DNA from: Leishmania mexicana MHOM/GT/2001/U1103
Taxonomy: Eukaryota > Euglenozoa > Kinetoplastea > Trypanosomatida > Trypanosomatidae
Length of the DNA: 64,000 bases
Direction of reading: 5' to 3'
Assembly: GCF_000234665.1 (NCBI RefSeq)
Contig: NC_018332.1
Location: 1 to 64,000 of the forward strand
Part shown: positions 35,881-45,794 of the stretch, in pieces
Position numbering within the stretch: position 1 is the first letter of the stretch
How the letters are laid out: each line of letters opens with the position of its first letter
The notes under the pieces: generated by a model
Databases searched by the model: none
Told to the model about the DNA's origin: nothing
The model's input: the letters and a program-made list of their open reading frames with translations, nothing else
Made by a program: the position numbers and the translations under genes

Positions 35881-38800
35881 ATGTCAGCTATGGACGTTGG
35901 GTGTGCCTCGGCTCGGGTACTTAGCTACAACTTCAACATCCTTCCTCGAGGGAGCGGCGGGTATCAGCATGAGCGGATCGAAACCTTTCTTGCTAGCGTC
36001 GACGCGTACGATGTGGTGCTCCTGCAGGAGGTATATGCGACGAGCTACTTTCCTTACTTAATGCAGAAGCAGCTATGCTATCAGAAGATGCTTCTGGATG
36101 GACTCGAGGCAAAGGGGTTTCACCACTACGTGATTTCGCGACAGCCATCCTACCTGACCATGCTGCGGTATAACGTCTGCTCTGACAACGGCCTCATCAT
36201 CGCCTCGCGGTTTCCAGTGTGGCACCGCGGCTCCTATACATTTCGAAACCGCGAGCGCGGAGAGGCAACGGTCAGTAAAGGGTGTCTGTTTGCCGAAGTC
36301 GAGGTCCCCGCTACGCAGGGTAAGGGCAGCCAGCGTATTGTCTTCTTCAATGTGCATCTGCGCCCAGAGGACAACCTACCGTCTGAATCGTCGCAGATGC
36401 AGCAGGTACATCGCTTTGTGGTGGCGGCCCTTGCCCAGGTGCGGGAGCAGCACACGGAGGGCGATGGACCGGCGGCGCTGCGGCAGAGGGGGGCCGAGGT
36501 GCCGTTCATCATCGCCGGTGACTTCAACATCCACGGCATCGACCCGTTGAACGGGCATCCTTCAAAGAGGTTCCAGGAGATGCTGAACCAGTTTCAGGAC
36601 ATTGGGTCTGTGCGGGATGTCATTTACGATGAGACAGGACAGAACCCACCGACTCGCCCGCCCATTCTGTTCTTTCCAGAGTTGTCGAAGCTGGAGCGCT
36701 ACGAATCGACGCCACAGCGACAGGACTACTTCCTGGCGACGACATGCATTCAGGTGGAGATGCCGCGCCTGGAGAAGTACGTGGTGAGCAGCCGCCGCCC
36801 GTACACGTACTTGTCGGACCACTTTGGTATTACGTGCCGTGTGACGCTGGCGCTGAACCCGAGCGTCAGCTTCCAAGGGCGCTCGCTCGTGCGTCTCAAC
36901 TTTTCCTCTCTCGTCGAGGCAGCCAACCACGAGCACTCAAATCCGTCGTCGGATGCGCGGCTTGAGGCGGTTCTCATCGCTGCGTTTGTGTGGTGGCTCT
37001 TCTCCTTCAGTTTCATGTCGCTGGTGCTGTGCGCTGCACTCGCTTGGTTCGTACGCTGGGCTCAGAACTACAGCGCCTCACCGGTGCTGAGTGAGCCGCC
37101 TCTTCTGACGATGGAGGCGCTCAAAGAGAAGGGGGAAATGTGCTTCGTTAACAAGACGCTCAACCCTCTCGCGGGCGTGCGGACACTCGGGGAAATGTGG
37201 GAGCGCAGTGTGACTCGCTTCCGAACGTTCAAGTGCCTCGGCACCACCAGCGAGCTCGGGGAGCCGGAGTGGATGACGTATGGCACGGTAGACATCCGTG
37301 CGCGGGAGCTCGGTGCTGGCCTCTTGGAAATGGGCTTTCGCGCTGGCGATCTGATCGGCGTGGCGTGCGAGCCATGCCGGAACATCATTATTCTCGAAGT
37401 GGCGTGCGCCTTGTACGGCTTCACTACGGTGCCGTTGGCAGGTAAGCGCAGTACAATGAGTGCTCTGCTGGACCGCCACAAGATTCGTGTCGCCGTCGCG
37501 GACCGCAGCTCCGTGGCGATGCTTCTCACGTGCCGCTCCACCAAACTCGAGGCCATCATGTACACCAGTGCCTTCGCCGATGAGGACGATCATGCAACGG
37601 CGAAGGATCTGAACATCCGGCTCATCCCGTTTGAGTTCGTTGAGCAGAAGGGGCGACTGTGCCCGGTCGCACCACCGAAGGAGCACGTGACGACGGACTC
37701 CGTGTTCACGTATACAATGGACAACACGAACAGTTTGGCGAGTGATGACGGGAGTGCGCTGCTGCCGGTGCGTCACTCCAGTGTCCTGTACGATCTGAGC
37801 TTGCTGCTGATGACGGGCGTGCTTCCCTCGTCGTTCAAGGGAGAGTCAATGGTGTGGTTCAGTCCGATGGCGCTGCTCTTTCATCGCGTGTGCGTACTTG
37901 GGATGCTGAGCCAGGGCAACGCCATTGCTACCGTGGACGCGGCTCACCTGCAGGAGGCCTTCGTGAAGTTTCAACCTACTCTCTTGGTCACCTCCCCGAC
38001 TCTCTTCAGCACGAGCCGCTTGCAGCTCAGCCGCGCGCAGCGCCGGCACAGCGCTGTGTACAACTGGCTCTTCAACCGTACCTTTCAGCTGCGCTCGCGT
38101 CTCATCCACATTAAGCGGCAGGACAGCTCCCTTCTCCGCTTCATCTTTTTCCGCGCCTTCCAGGAGCAGCTAGGCGGGCGCGTGCGCAAGATAATTTTGA
38201 GTGTCTCGCAGGAGAGCACCGCGTTCAGTCTACTGGAGCACGTCAGTGTGTGCTACGTGCCGCTGGTATGTGAGGTGAGCTACCTAAACTGCTTCGGCGT
38301 GTGCGCGATCGACGGCACGCCAGTGCCCTCGTTGCAGGTTGACTTGGAGCCGATCAGCGACCTCTCGGACAGCGCCGGTATCGGTCAACTGGCCATCACC
38401 AAGAAAGGCGAGCCGCGCAGGCGCCTCAAGATCGCGGCGCAGTGGAAGCGCGATGGTACGGCTAAGTTTCTTGGGGAACCGCTGGGCATCCTCTGGCCAG
38501 TTGCCTATCAGTATGCGATTGCGGCAGAGCTGGAGCGCATTTTTTCCGTCTCACGGTACATCAACGCCATCTTTGTCTACTGTGACCCGCTGAAGCCGAT
38601 CATCGCTGTTGTGTACCCGAACCGCGACACGATCGAGTTTGAGTGGCGCCAGTCCCACTGCTGCGACGGCCCCGTACGGCAGCTCGGCTGGACAGAGTTG
38701 GTTGCGTATGCCACGTCAATAATCACGGCCGACCTTGCTAGCATCGCTGGAGAGGAGCAGCTGCACCCATCACAGGTTCCCGAGTTTGTGCACCTTCATC

Positions 38801-40266
38801 CGCACGCGTTCAGTGACCACAGCACCTTTCTCACCCCTTTTGGCAAGATTCGTCGCGACGCCGTTCACAAGTACTTCGGCTCTGTGTTTGAAAAGCTATA
38901 CAGCGGTGTCGCCACCTCGCCGATTGCCGCGCTCGGCGCGGACTTGCAAGAGGATGTGAGTGACATTGAGAGCAGTGGCACGAAGCTAGGCTCGATTTTC
39001 GATTTTGATCTGCGAGTGCCCGTCACCATCGACATTGGGGGCACATTTGCGAAGATTGCGTTTATCATGCCGCCCACGAAAGGCGGGTTTCCGGCGTTTC
39101 CATCCATCATTCACGAGGCGTCGTCGCTGTCAGAGAAGTTGGGGCTGCGCACCTTTCATTTTTTTTCGGATGAGGAAGCAGCCGAGAGCGAGTTGCATAC
39201 ACGCACCCACTCGCGCGTCGGCACGCTCCGTTTCTTAAAGATCCCTTCCCAGCAGGTCCCGCAGTTTGCTGATTACCTCGCCGGTTCCCACGCCATCAAC
39301 AACTTCAAGCCGCAATACACCACTAAGGTGCGTGCTACCGGCGGCGGCGCGTTCAAGTATGCTTCGGTGGCGCGAAGCGTTCTGGGCATTGAGTTCGATG
39401 TGGTGAAGGAGATGGACGCCGTGGTGAAGGGTCTCAACCTGGTTCTCCGCGTCGCACCCGAGTCCGTCTTCACGGTGGATCCGAGCACCGGCGTCCACCA
39501 CCCACATCAGCTTGTGAGCAACGGGGATGGCTTCTCGCCGTTTCCGTATCTGCTCATCAACATAGGGTCTGGTATCTCCTTTATCAAGTGTACCGGCGCC
39601 GACGGCTCGCATGTGCGTGTGGGCGGCTCACCCATTGGTGGTGCTACGTTCTGGGGCCTCATTCGCACGATGACAAATCTCACGTCGTGGGAGGAGGTGA
39701 TGGAGATTATGCGGCTGGACGGTCCGGGCGACAACAAGAACATCGACTTGCTTGTCGGCGACATATACGGCTACAACGCGAAGGACTTGCCCGCCATGCT
39801 GTCTAGTGAGACGGTGGCGAGCACCTTCGGGAAGCTGGGGACGGAGCGGTTTTATGACATGAAGCGTAGCGTCTGCACCGCCCACTTTGCAGACGACGAC
39901 GCAGCAGGCGAAATTCTGTCGCCGAAAGCGTTGAAGACGCCATCTGTGATCTCCGAGCTACCTGTCCGCAACGGAACCAAGGTGGCATCGGCCATCGACA
40001 TTGTGCGGTCTCTCTTGAACATGATTTCAAGTAACGTCACGCAGTTGGCTTACCTGCATGCACGTCTGCACGGGGTACCGAACATCTTCTTCGCGGGCGG
40101 CTTTGTGCGCGACAATGCGATGATCTGGAGTTTGATAAGCACCACGATGAAGTACTGGTCCTCCGGTGAGTGCCATGCTCACTTCCTCGAGCATGACGGC
40201 TACCTCGGAGCACTTGGGTGTGCCATTCTCGATCCTCACGGGGATGCGGCGAAGGAGGATCAATAG
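35881..40266 (+). CDS. Fusion: sphingomyelinase-like EEP + acyl-CoA-synthetase-like + type II pantothenate kinase
   Basis: Encodes 1461 residues in one uninterrupted frame. Residues ~10-325 form an endonuclease/exonuclease/phosphatase domain with all active-site blocks: YNFN, LQE (Glu49), NVHL, GDFN (213-216) and SDH (312-314). Two hydrophobic segments (~364-392) follow, as in neutral sphingomyelinases. Residues ~400-1010 resemble a long-chain acyl-CoA synthetase, but its ATP-binding motifs are degenerate: FTYTMDNTNS (609-618) replaces YTSGTTG, and IAAQWKRDG (from 851) replaces the TGD block. Residues ~1045-1450 form a type II pantothenate kinase with DIGGTFAK (1051-1058), catalytic-type Glu1177 in EMDAVVKGL, NIGSGIS (1227-1233) and FAGGFVRD (1404-1411). 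The kinase makes 4'-phosphopantothenate, the first step of CoA synthesis. The protein is probably membrane-anchored through the central helices. Confidence 0.93.
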   Translation: MSAMDVGCASARVLSYNFNILPRGSGGYQHERIETFLASVDAYDVVLLQEVYATSYFPYLMQKQLCYQKMLLDGLEAKGFHHYVISRQPSYLTMLRYNVCSDNGLIIASRFPVWHRGSYTFRNRERGEATVSKGCLFAEVEVPATQGKGSQRIVFFNVHLRPEDNLPSESSQMQQVHRFVVAALAQVREQHTEGDGPAALRQRGAEVPFIIAGDFNIHGIDPLNGHPSKRFQEMLNQFQDIGSVRDVIYDETGQNPPTRPPILFFPELSKLERYESTPQRQDYFLATTCIQVEMPRLEKYVVSSRRPYTYLSDHFGITCRVTLALNPSVSFQGRSLVRLNFSSLVEAANHEHSNPSSDARLEAVLIAAFVWWLFSFSFMSLVLCAALAWFVRWAQNYSASPVLSEPPLLTMEALKEKGEMCFVNKTLNPLAGVRTLGEMWERSVTRFRTFKCLGTTSELGEPEWMTYGTVDIRARELGAGLLEMGFRAGDLIGVACEPCRNIIILEVACALYGFTTVPLAGKRSTMSALLDRHKIRVAVADRSSVAMLLTCRSTKLEAIMYTSAFADEDDHATAKDLNIRLIPFEFVEQKGRLCPVAPPKEHVTTDSVFTYTMDNTNSLASDDGSALLPVRHSSVLYDLSLLLMTGVLPSSFKGESMVWFSPMALLFHRVCVLGMLSQGNAIATVDAAHLQEAFVKFQPTLLVTSPTLFSTSRLQLSRAQRRHSAVYNWLFNRTFQLRSRLIHIKRQDSSLLRFIFFRAFQEQLGGRVRKIILSVSQESTAFSLLEHVSVCYVPLVCEVSYLNCFGVCAIDGTPVPSLQVDLEPISDLSDSAGIGQLAITKKGEPRRRLKIAAQWKRDGTAKFLGEPLGILWPVAYQYAIAAELERIFSVSRYINAIFVYCDPLKPIIAVVYPNRDTIEFEWRQSHCCDGPVRQLGWTELVAYATSIITADLASIAGEEQLHPSQVPEFVHLHPHAFSDHSTFLTPFGKIRRDAVHKYFGSVFEKLYSGVATSPIAALGADLQEDVSDIESSGTKLGSIFDFDLRVPVTIDIGGTFAKIAFIMPPTKGGFPAFPSIIHEASSLSEKLGLRTFHFFSDEEAAESELHTRTHSRVGTLRFLKIPSQQVPQFADYLAGSHAINNFKPQYTTKVRATGGGAFKYASVARSVLGIEFDVVKEMDAVVKGLNLVLRVAPESVFTVDPSTGVHHPHQLVSNGDGFSPFPYLLINIGSGISFIKCTGADGSHVRVGGSPIGGATFWGLIRTMTNLTSWEEVMEIMRLDGPGDNKNIDLLVGDIYGYNAKDLPAMLSSETVASTFGKLGTERFYDMKRSVCTAHFADDDAAGEILSPKALKTPSVISELPVRNGTKVASAIDIVRSLLNMISSNVTQLAYLHARLHGVPNIFFAGGFVRDNAMIWSLISTTMKYWSSGECHAHFLEHDGYLGALGCAILDPHGDAAKEDQ

Positions 40267-42266
40267 AGCAGTGGCTGATGCGTAGGAGCGGGGAGTTGGT
40301 GGTGGGGATGGCACACACTGATGGATCTTGTTTCACCAGAGCGGTTCCCGCACGCGTTCGTTTCTCTTTTTTTGCCTCCACTTCCCTGTCAGCGGTGGTC
40401 TTGACCGCGTTCACCCGAACGTCTTCTGATGTGCACTGCATTACTGCATGCGCGGCGGCCACGGCAAGAGCACTGACACCCCAGCACAGGTTAGTTGGCG
40501 GTCCATTCTTTTCCTTGTCCTCTAACGATCGGGCTGGCGTTCTCCTCTTTGTTTTCTGCGCATGCCCAAAACGCCGGAGCGTGTCCCACCGCGAAGCATA
40601 AGAGGGATACGTAAAAGGATAATAAACCTCTGCGGGCACGACGCCCACGCGCGCCGCTGTTACACACAACCTTGCCACGCCTCGTTTGACCGCGCGCATG
40701 GGTGGGTCGCGTCTTTTTGTTGTCCTTCTGCGCGTGGTGGTGTACACCCTCTAAAAAGGTGCAGTTGATGCGCTGCGAAAGTGTTCATGTATGTGTGCAC
40801 CTAGCATGAGGTACTCTTCTGCCAATCTCTGTACGTTCTAACCTGCCTCATGGTGCCGTTGGTCAGCTGTCTGATGGCCGTGTCTTCGTTTCTTTTCGCG
40901 CTGTTCTCGTTCTCATAATCATCTTACGATTTTTGGGTTATCTTTTTGTTCTCTTCGTTTTCTTTTCGGGTCGTATTGTTGGACGTGCTTCTGTCCAGCG
41001 CGACTGGAGTGCGATTGCGGCAACTGAGGGCGGCGGCGCGCTCGTAGGCATCCACGCACAGCTGACGGCACGACGTAACGCATGCCGCCTGACCCATCTT
41101 CCTCTCTTCCGTTCGTGCGTACACGTGACACGATCAACGTGTACGCATGAAGTCAAGTTACCTCAGGAGGGTCCTGCGACTGTGGCGACTTGGCAGTTGA
41201 TTGGATCCTCTGAGTGTGACTAAGACCAGTGATTAAAGGGGGAAAAATATACGTGATATAACAGCAATCAAATAGCGCCTAGACAAAGTGCCACAAGTGC
41301 TGGCGGAGCAGCGAAGGCGACTGCTGTCTCAGAAACTGTCTTGGACAATTTTACGATGTGCACGTGCTCGCTTGCCCACCTCTTGCTTTCACTTTCAAAA
41401 GACGATGATAGTCATGTGTCGTCTTGTTCGCCTAAAGGAAAGAGCTGATGGTGTGACTCGCACTACACTAGGGTCCTTGGCTGCCCCATCCCTTTTCGTT
41501 TTGCTTCTGTGACCTACGTCTTACGTATGTTACATGTCCATGTACCTGCCTCCGCCTTTCTCTGTCTTTTCTGGCTTTGCCGTGTCGCTGTGCGTCTTGT
41601 TGTTTTTCTGATGTTGCTACTGCTGGGTGATCTAGTGAAGACACATATCCTGTGCGCTCTCTACGTATAGGAAGTCGCACCTGCACTTGTCATCGGTGCA
41701 CTTAGTCGGCCCTCCTCGTACCTATTTGCGACCATCTGCGATTTCTGCTTGCCTCTGGTGTTCTCTGGACTCGCGAAGGTTCCTTTGAGCATTATGCGCC
41801 CGCGCAGTGCGGCTCAAGCAGCGTCCCCCATGCGCGTACGAGAGTAAGAAAGGCACCTGTGCTGCTTCTTTTACTCCGGCACTTGGGAAAGGACAGCGAC
41901 AAACGACTCTCTCCCGGATGTTTTCTTCGCCCGTCGTTGCCCTTGCCTTTGTTTTAGTATTCATCCTAGCGCTTCCTCGGTCTCTCCGGATCTCGTTTGA
42001 CGCCTCGCTCTTCTCTCTTCCGAAGTCTTGAGCGACGCGTAACACAGCGCACCACTCAGCAGCAGCAACGCCAGGAGTTTTGTATGAGCACGTACACAAA
42101 CACAGACGCACACTTATTCTCCGTTACACGGTCAAGTTGCGCACAAGAGTGGTGGCTGCCGTAGTCTCTGTCGGTTCGCACCGGTTTCTCAAGAGTAATC
42201 GAGGACCTTAGGCGCACCGTGCTTCTCTCTCCCCTTCCCAGCCCACTTCGCTTGTCCGTGTAAACG
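40267..42266 (+). other. 2-kb spacer with a strong hairpin and the MFSD1-like acceptor
   Basis: No supported CDS. The region holds a long near-perfect hairpin (41113-41150), an A/T-rich patch (41228-41275) and C/T-rich stretches. The last one (42217-42239) ends CCCAG, with AG at 42240-42241, 26 bases before the next ATG. Confidence 0.6.
41113..41150 (+). other. Near-perfect 14-bp hairpin in intergenic RNA
   Basis: Arms TCGTGCGTACACGT and ACGTGTACGCATGA pair over 14 positions with one G.U wobble around a 10-base loop. It lies in the presumed 3' UTR of the fusion gene. Confidence 0.8.
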
Positions 42267-43853
42267 ATGGCTTCAGAAAGCCATGACGGTATCGTTGCCG
42301 AGCAAGGGTCTTCTGTGTGGTCCGTCCTTCGAGAAGAAGCATGTGAACTTCACTGGTACGTGTTGATCGTCGCATGCCTCCTCACTTTTGGGAGCTACTA
42401 CATCTACGACTTCCCTGGGTCCATCGGCAGCGGCAGAGGCAACACTATCGAGAACCACTTCAAAGCGCATCAGAAGATCTACACGGAGAGCATGAACCAG
42501 TACCTTTACAGTGTGTACTCGTGGCCGAATACGGTCCTCTCCATTGTGGGCGGCCTCCTCATCGACCGGTATCTCGGACTGCGCAGGGCGATGCTCCTCT
42601 TCTCCGTACTCATTCTGACTGGGTCAGTTCTCTTCTACATCGGCGTACATGCGACGACGTATTGGATTATGTTTGTCGCCCGCATCGTGTTTGGCCTGGG
42701 CGGGGAGTCGCTCAGCGTCTCTCAGTCCGCTTTTGTGGCGCGATGGTTCAAGGGCCATCGCGGGATGGCGCTTGCTTTCGGGATCACCATTAGCTTCTCT
42801 GGCATCGGCTCATCATTCAACTTTTTGTTCGCACCAGCGATCGCGAACAAGTGGAGTGTCGACGCGGCTGCCGTTTCCGGCATTGCTGCCTGCCTCATCT
42901 CAATGCTTGCGTGCGTTGTGCTGGTGATGGCCGACCGCAATGCCGAGTGTCGCGGCTACCTATCCGTTGCTGTAGAGGACGAGAGCGACTCTACGGAGAA
43001 GGACGAGTCGGTGTGTTCAGACGTCTTGCAGATGCCGTTGGCGTACTGGCTGCTCTGCGCCGTTTGTGTATTTTGCTACACCGCCATATTGCCTTTCGTG
43101 GGTGTGGGCAAGAACTTCTTCCAGGTCAAGTACGGTTACACCGGCGACGCAGCAGCCCGCTGCCTTTCCTTCTATCGGATCACCTCCGCCGTGGCGAGTC
43201 CGGTCATCGGATTGGCGGTGGACTCGGTGGGCCGCAACACATGGTGGCTCATTCTCGCCTGCTCCTGCTTCGTTGCCATCCACGTGTTGTTCATGGCGAC
43301 AATGATCCCTGGCGTTGTTCTCATGGTGCTTATGGGGTGCTTCTACACCTTTCTGGTGTCGGGGCTGTGGCCCTCGGTGCCATGGGCGGTGCCAAGCACA
43401 GTTGTGGGGGTGGCGTACGGCGCGATGACCTCGATCCAGAACATCGGCTTGGCATTGTTTCCGATGGTTGTGGGCGCAATCCTGGATCACTTCCGGCAAA
43501 ACGGCAACAGCACAGCAGAGCTGACGCAGGATTTGCCGCCGTTGGAGGCTTACATGTGGACGGAGGCGCTCTTTTTAGTTTCGGCTTTGATTGCCTTTTT
43601 GGCGAGCGTGACTTTACTTGTGGAAGACCAGCGCACGGGAGGAGTGCTTAGTGCCACAAGCGCCAAGCGGCCGCAGATCGTAGAGGACCTCAATCGGCTA
43701 CAGAATGACTTTGAGGGTGTCGTGCCAGACTTGGAAGGTGTGGAATACGATGGAGAGGAGTCGCAAGATCAGGTGACAGAGCCACTCACAGGCACTGCGC
43801 GCGTGGACGCTGTGCCCAACGAAGTGGCCACGCGAGCGCACTCCATGAAGTGA
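42267..43853 (+). CDS. Major facilitator superfamily transporter, MFSD1-like
   Basis: Encodes 528 residues with about twelve hydrophobic segments. The MFS motif A between helices 2 and 3 is visible (GGLLIDRYLGLRRAM, near residues 94-108), with a second-half counterpart at GLAVDSVGRNTWW. MFSD1-family features are an early YYIYDFPGSI block after helix 1 and MTSIQNIGLALFPMVVGAIL in helices 10-11. MFSD1 in animals exports dipeptides from lysosomes (established); a lysosomal or endosomal role here is inference. The hydrophilic central loop (about 230-250) and the acidic C-tail (about 470-528) probably face the cytosol. The start is supported by an AG 26 bases upstream. Confidence 0.92.
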   Translation: MASESHDGIVAEQGSSVWSVLREEACELHWYVLIVACLLTFGSYYIYDFPGSIGSGRGNTIENHFKAHQKIYTESMNQYLYSVYSWPNTVLSIVGGLLIDRYLGLRRAMLLFSVLILTGSVLFYIGVHATTYWIMFVARIVFGLGGESLSVSQSAFVARWFKGHRGMALAFGITISFSGIGSSFNFLFAPAIANKWSVDAAAVSGIAACLISMLACVVLVMADRNAECRGYLSVAVEDESDSTEKDESVCSDVLQMPLAYWLLCAVCVFCYTAILPFVGVGKNFFQVKYGYTGDAAARCLSFYRITSAVASPVIGLAVDSVGRNTWWLILACSCFVAIHVLFMATMIPGVVLMVLMGCFYTFLVSGLWPSVPWAVPSTVVGVAYGAMTSIQNIGLALFPMVVGAILDHFRQNGNSTAELTQDLPPLEAYMWTEALFLVSALIAFLASVTLLVEDQRTGGVLSATSAKRPQIVEDLNRLQNDFEGVVPDLEGVEYDGEESQDQVTEPLTGTARVDAVPNEVATRAHSMK

Positions 43854-44885
43854 GGTGTGGCTACGGTGACATGTGTTGGGCTCTCTATCAGGATGCGCTG
43901 TCGAGGACAGGATGAAGTGTGCGTTGTACGCGTGAGTTTCACCGCATCCCATCTTGTTGTCAACATGCTAGTGGCCATCGACTACAGTGCCGCTACCGCC
44001 GCTCTTGTGACGCCGAGGGGGTCAGCAGAACTGCGACTGCTGGTTATCCACATATTCTTTTCTGCAATCGGCTCCCATCACGGGTACTCGCGACTGTATT
44101 TTTCTTGTCGGGCAAGCTGTCAAAGGCACCGATAGATTCAACTGCTTTGTCCGTCAATTTGTTATTTGCTCTTTTTTTTGCGTCGTTATTGTCGTTTGCC
44201 TGCGCTTGCTTCTCTTCATGTTTGCGTTCTTGGCTGCTCCGCTGCCGGTTTCATGCCGAGCTGGACACCGCTGCCTTTTCCCCTCGCTTACTCTGCCTTT
44301 GCTGTGCTTGCTTGTTTTGTACGGTTTGCTCTGCTTTTCTCTCGGTGCGCGGCACCCCTCCACACTAGCGCCGTTGCCAACTCGAAGTCTTACTAAAGAA
44401 GCACCTCCGTCCGCGGTGCAAGCTTGCACTTTGGCAACTCTGCTGGCTAGCGTAGAGGGTACATGCTCCGTCGCTAATCGTATGGGAGCTCCTTGAGATC
44501 CTCACCTCCCTCGCTACCGCCAGCGTATTTCCACGGGTGCGCCCCCTTCCTCTTTTTTCTGTTTGCTGCTATCTTTTAAGGCGAGTGTAGTGATGCTTCT
44601 CAGAATTCGCATCCTGGACTACAAACGGAGCTCGTATCGCCGACGCGCTAGCCTTTACACGGAAGCGCGATGCAGGACCAGTACCGCGTGTGCCGACGTG
44701 CGTCAGAGTTTCGTTGAAGAGGTTCATGTCTTGCTCTCCGCCATGCCGTCCTCCCTGCTGTCCAGATTGTCATCTTGCCACGTGCTCGGCACTCTTTTCA
44801 CATGTTTTCTCTTCGCTTTTCATATCCCAAATCTTCTTTCACCCATGCCTTACCATCGACTGTCAGTCGTTGGTCGAGGTACACG
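43854..44885 (+). promoter_or_regulatory. Spacer before the RRM gene
   Basis: No gene seen. T/C-rich segments at 44160-44345 and 44795-44850, with AG at 44865-44866, precede the next start by ~20 bases. Confidence 0.5.
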
Positions 44886-45794
44886 ATGCCAAGCAGGGCT
44901 GTGGTGCGCAAAAAGCACCGGCGCGATGCAAAGCGCAGAAAAGCGCAGGATGCAGGTGGCAGTCCATCCCAGTGCCTCGCGTCGGCCATCCTAGGAGACG
45001 GCGAGCCCAGTCTTCATCCCTCCCCGTCAGGGGCACGGTTGCCGCTCCTCACGGCGCAAACGGAGCCGAAAGTGTCACGTAAGCGCGCACCGGAGCTGTC
45101 GTCTACCGACCCGTCTTCATCGCCGAGCTCTATATCTGATGCTCCGGCGAGCTTAGCGCATCCGCTGAGGCGACGGCGGGTGGAGGCGCCTTCGCTGGAG
45201 CCGATGCCAGGAGGTCTGACGCGCAAGGAACGCCGGCGCTGGGAGACAAGCCGGCGGCTGGAGCGTCAAATGTCACGACTGAACTCGAAGGCTACGGCTG
45301 CGAAGGAGATGGTCGAGGAGGCAGCTGCTCAGCAGCGCGGCACGCCAAGTGATGATGTCCATGGTGATGTGGTCGCTGTGTCGGAGCCGAAACTGCGGCA
45401 CGACCCCAAGTTCAAGCACGGCACGTTTTGGCGTGATCGGAAGGAGAAGAGGGCGCGCACGCTCTTTCTCGGCGGTATTCCCTCCGCGTTCTCCGTGAAG
45501 CAGGTGAAGGACTTCATTAGCACCGTGATAGACCTTGATCCTGACGCCACTGAATATGCGGATCAGGTTGGTCAGAACACAGAGGTAGTGGAGGAGGTCG
45601 ATATGCTACCCGTAAAGCACCAGAGCAAGGTCAAGCACATGTACGTGACCATGGCATCCGTCCCACTTGCCGGCTGCGCCGCAGCGGTGCTGAACGGATA
45701 CAAGGTGGAGGGAAGGGAGCTACGGTGTAACTTTGCAGCGGATAAGACGCAGCGTGAAGAGGCAATTCGGCGACGAAATGCCGTGCAGCGGTGA
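44886..45794 (+). CDS. RRM-domain RNA-binding protein, probably nucleolar
   Basis: Encodes 302 residues from the ATG at 44886; the frame extends upstream through the splice region only. The N-terminus is strongly basic (RKKHRRDAKRRK), a nuclear/nucleolar-type signal. A Ser/Pro-rich linker and a second basic segment (TRKERRRWETSRRLERQ) follow. The C-terminal ~110 residues form one RRM with RNP2 TLFLGGIP and a degenerate RNP1 KHMYVTMAS. The closing NGYKVEGRELRCNFA matches the last helix-strand of an RRM. Layout resembles Nop12/RBM34-type proteins in ribosome biogenesis, but these usually carry two RRMs. A function in pre-rRNA processing is therefore a guess. Confidence 0.87.
   Translation: MPSRAVVRKKHRRDAKRRKAQDAGGSPSQCLASAILGDGEPSLHPSPSGARLPLLTAQTEPKVSRKRAPELSSTDPSSSPSSISDAPASLAHPLRRRRVEAPSLEPMPGGLTRKERRRWETSRRLERQMSRLNSKATAAKEMVEEAAAQQRGTPSDDVHGDVVAVSEPKLRHDPKFKHGTFWRDRKEKRARTLFLGGIPSAFSVKQVKDFISTVIDLDPDATEYADQVGQNTEVVEEVDMLPVKHQSKVKHMYVTMASVPLAGCAAAVLNGYKVEGRELRCNFAADKTQREEAIRRRNAVQR

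Noticed and set aside
40037..40747. Minus-strand frame overlapping the end of the fusion gene
   Set aside because: It lies mostly antisense to the pantothenate kinase domain and has an Arg/Thr-rich nonsense composition.
41938..42030. Short ORF with one hydrophobic helix upstream of the MFSD1-like gene
   Set aside because: It has fewer than 40 residues, sits in pyrimidine-rich leader sequence, and the hydrophobicity is explained by composition.
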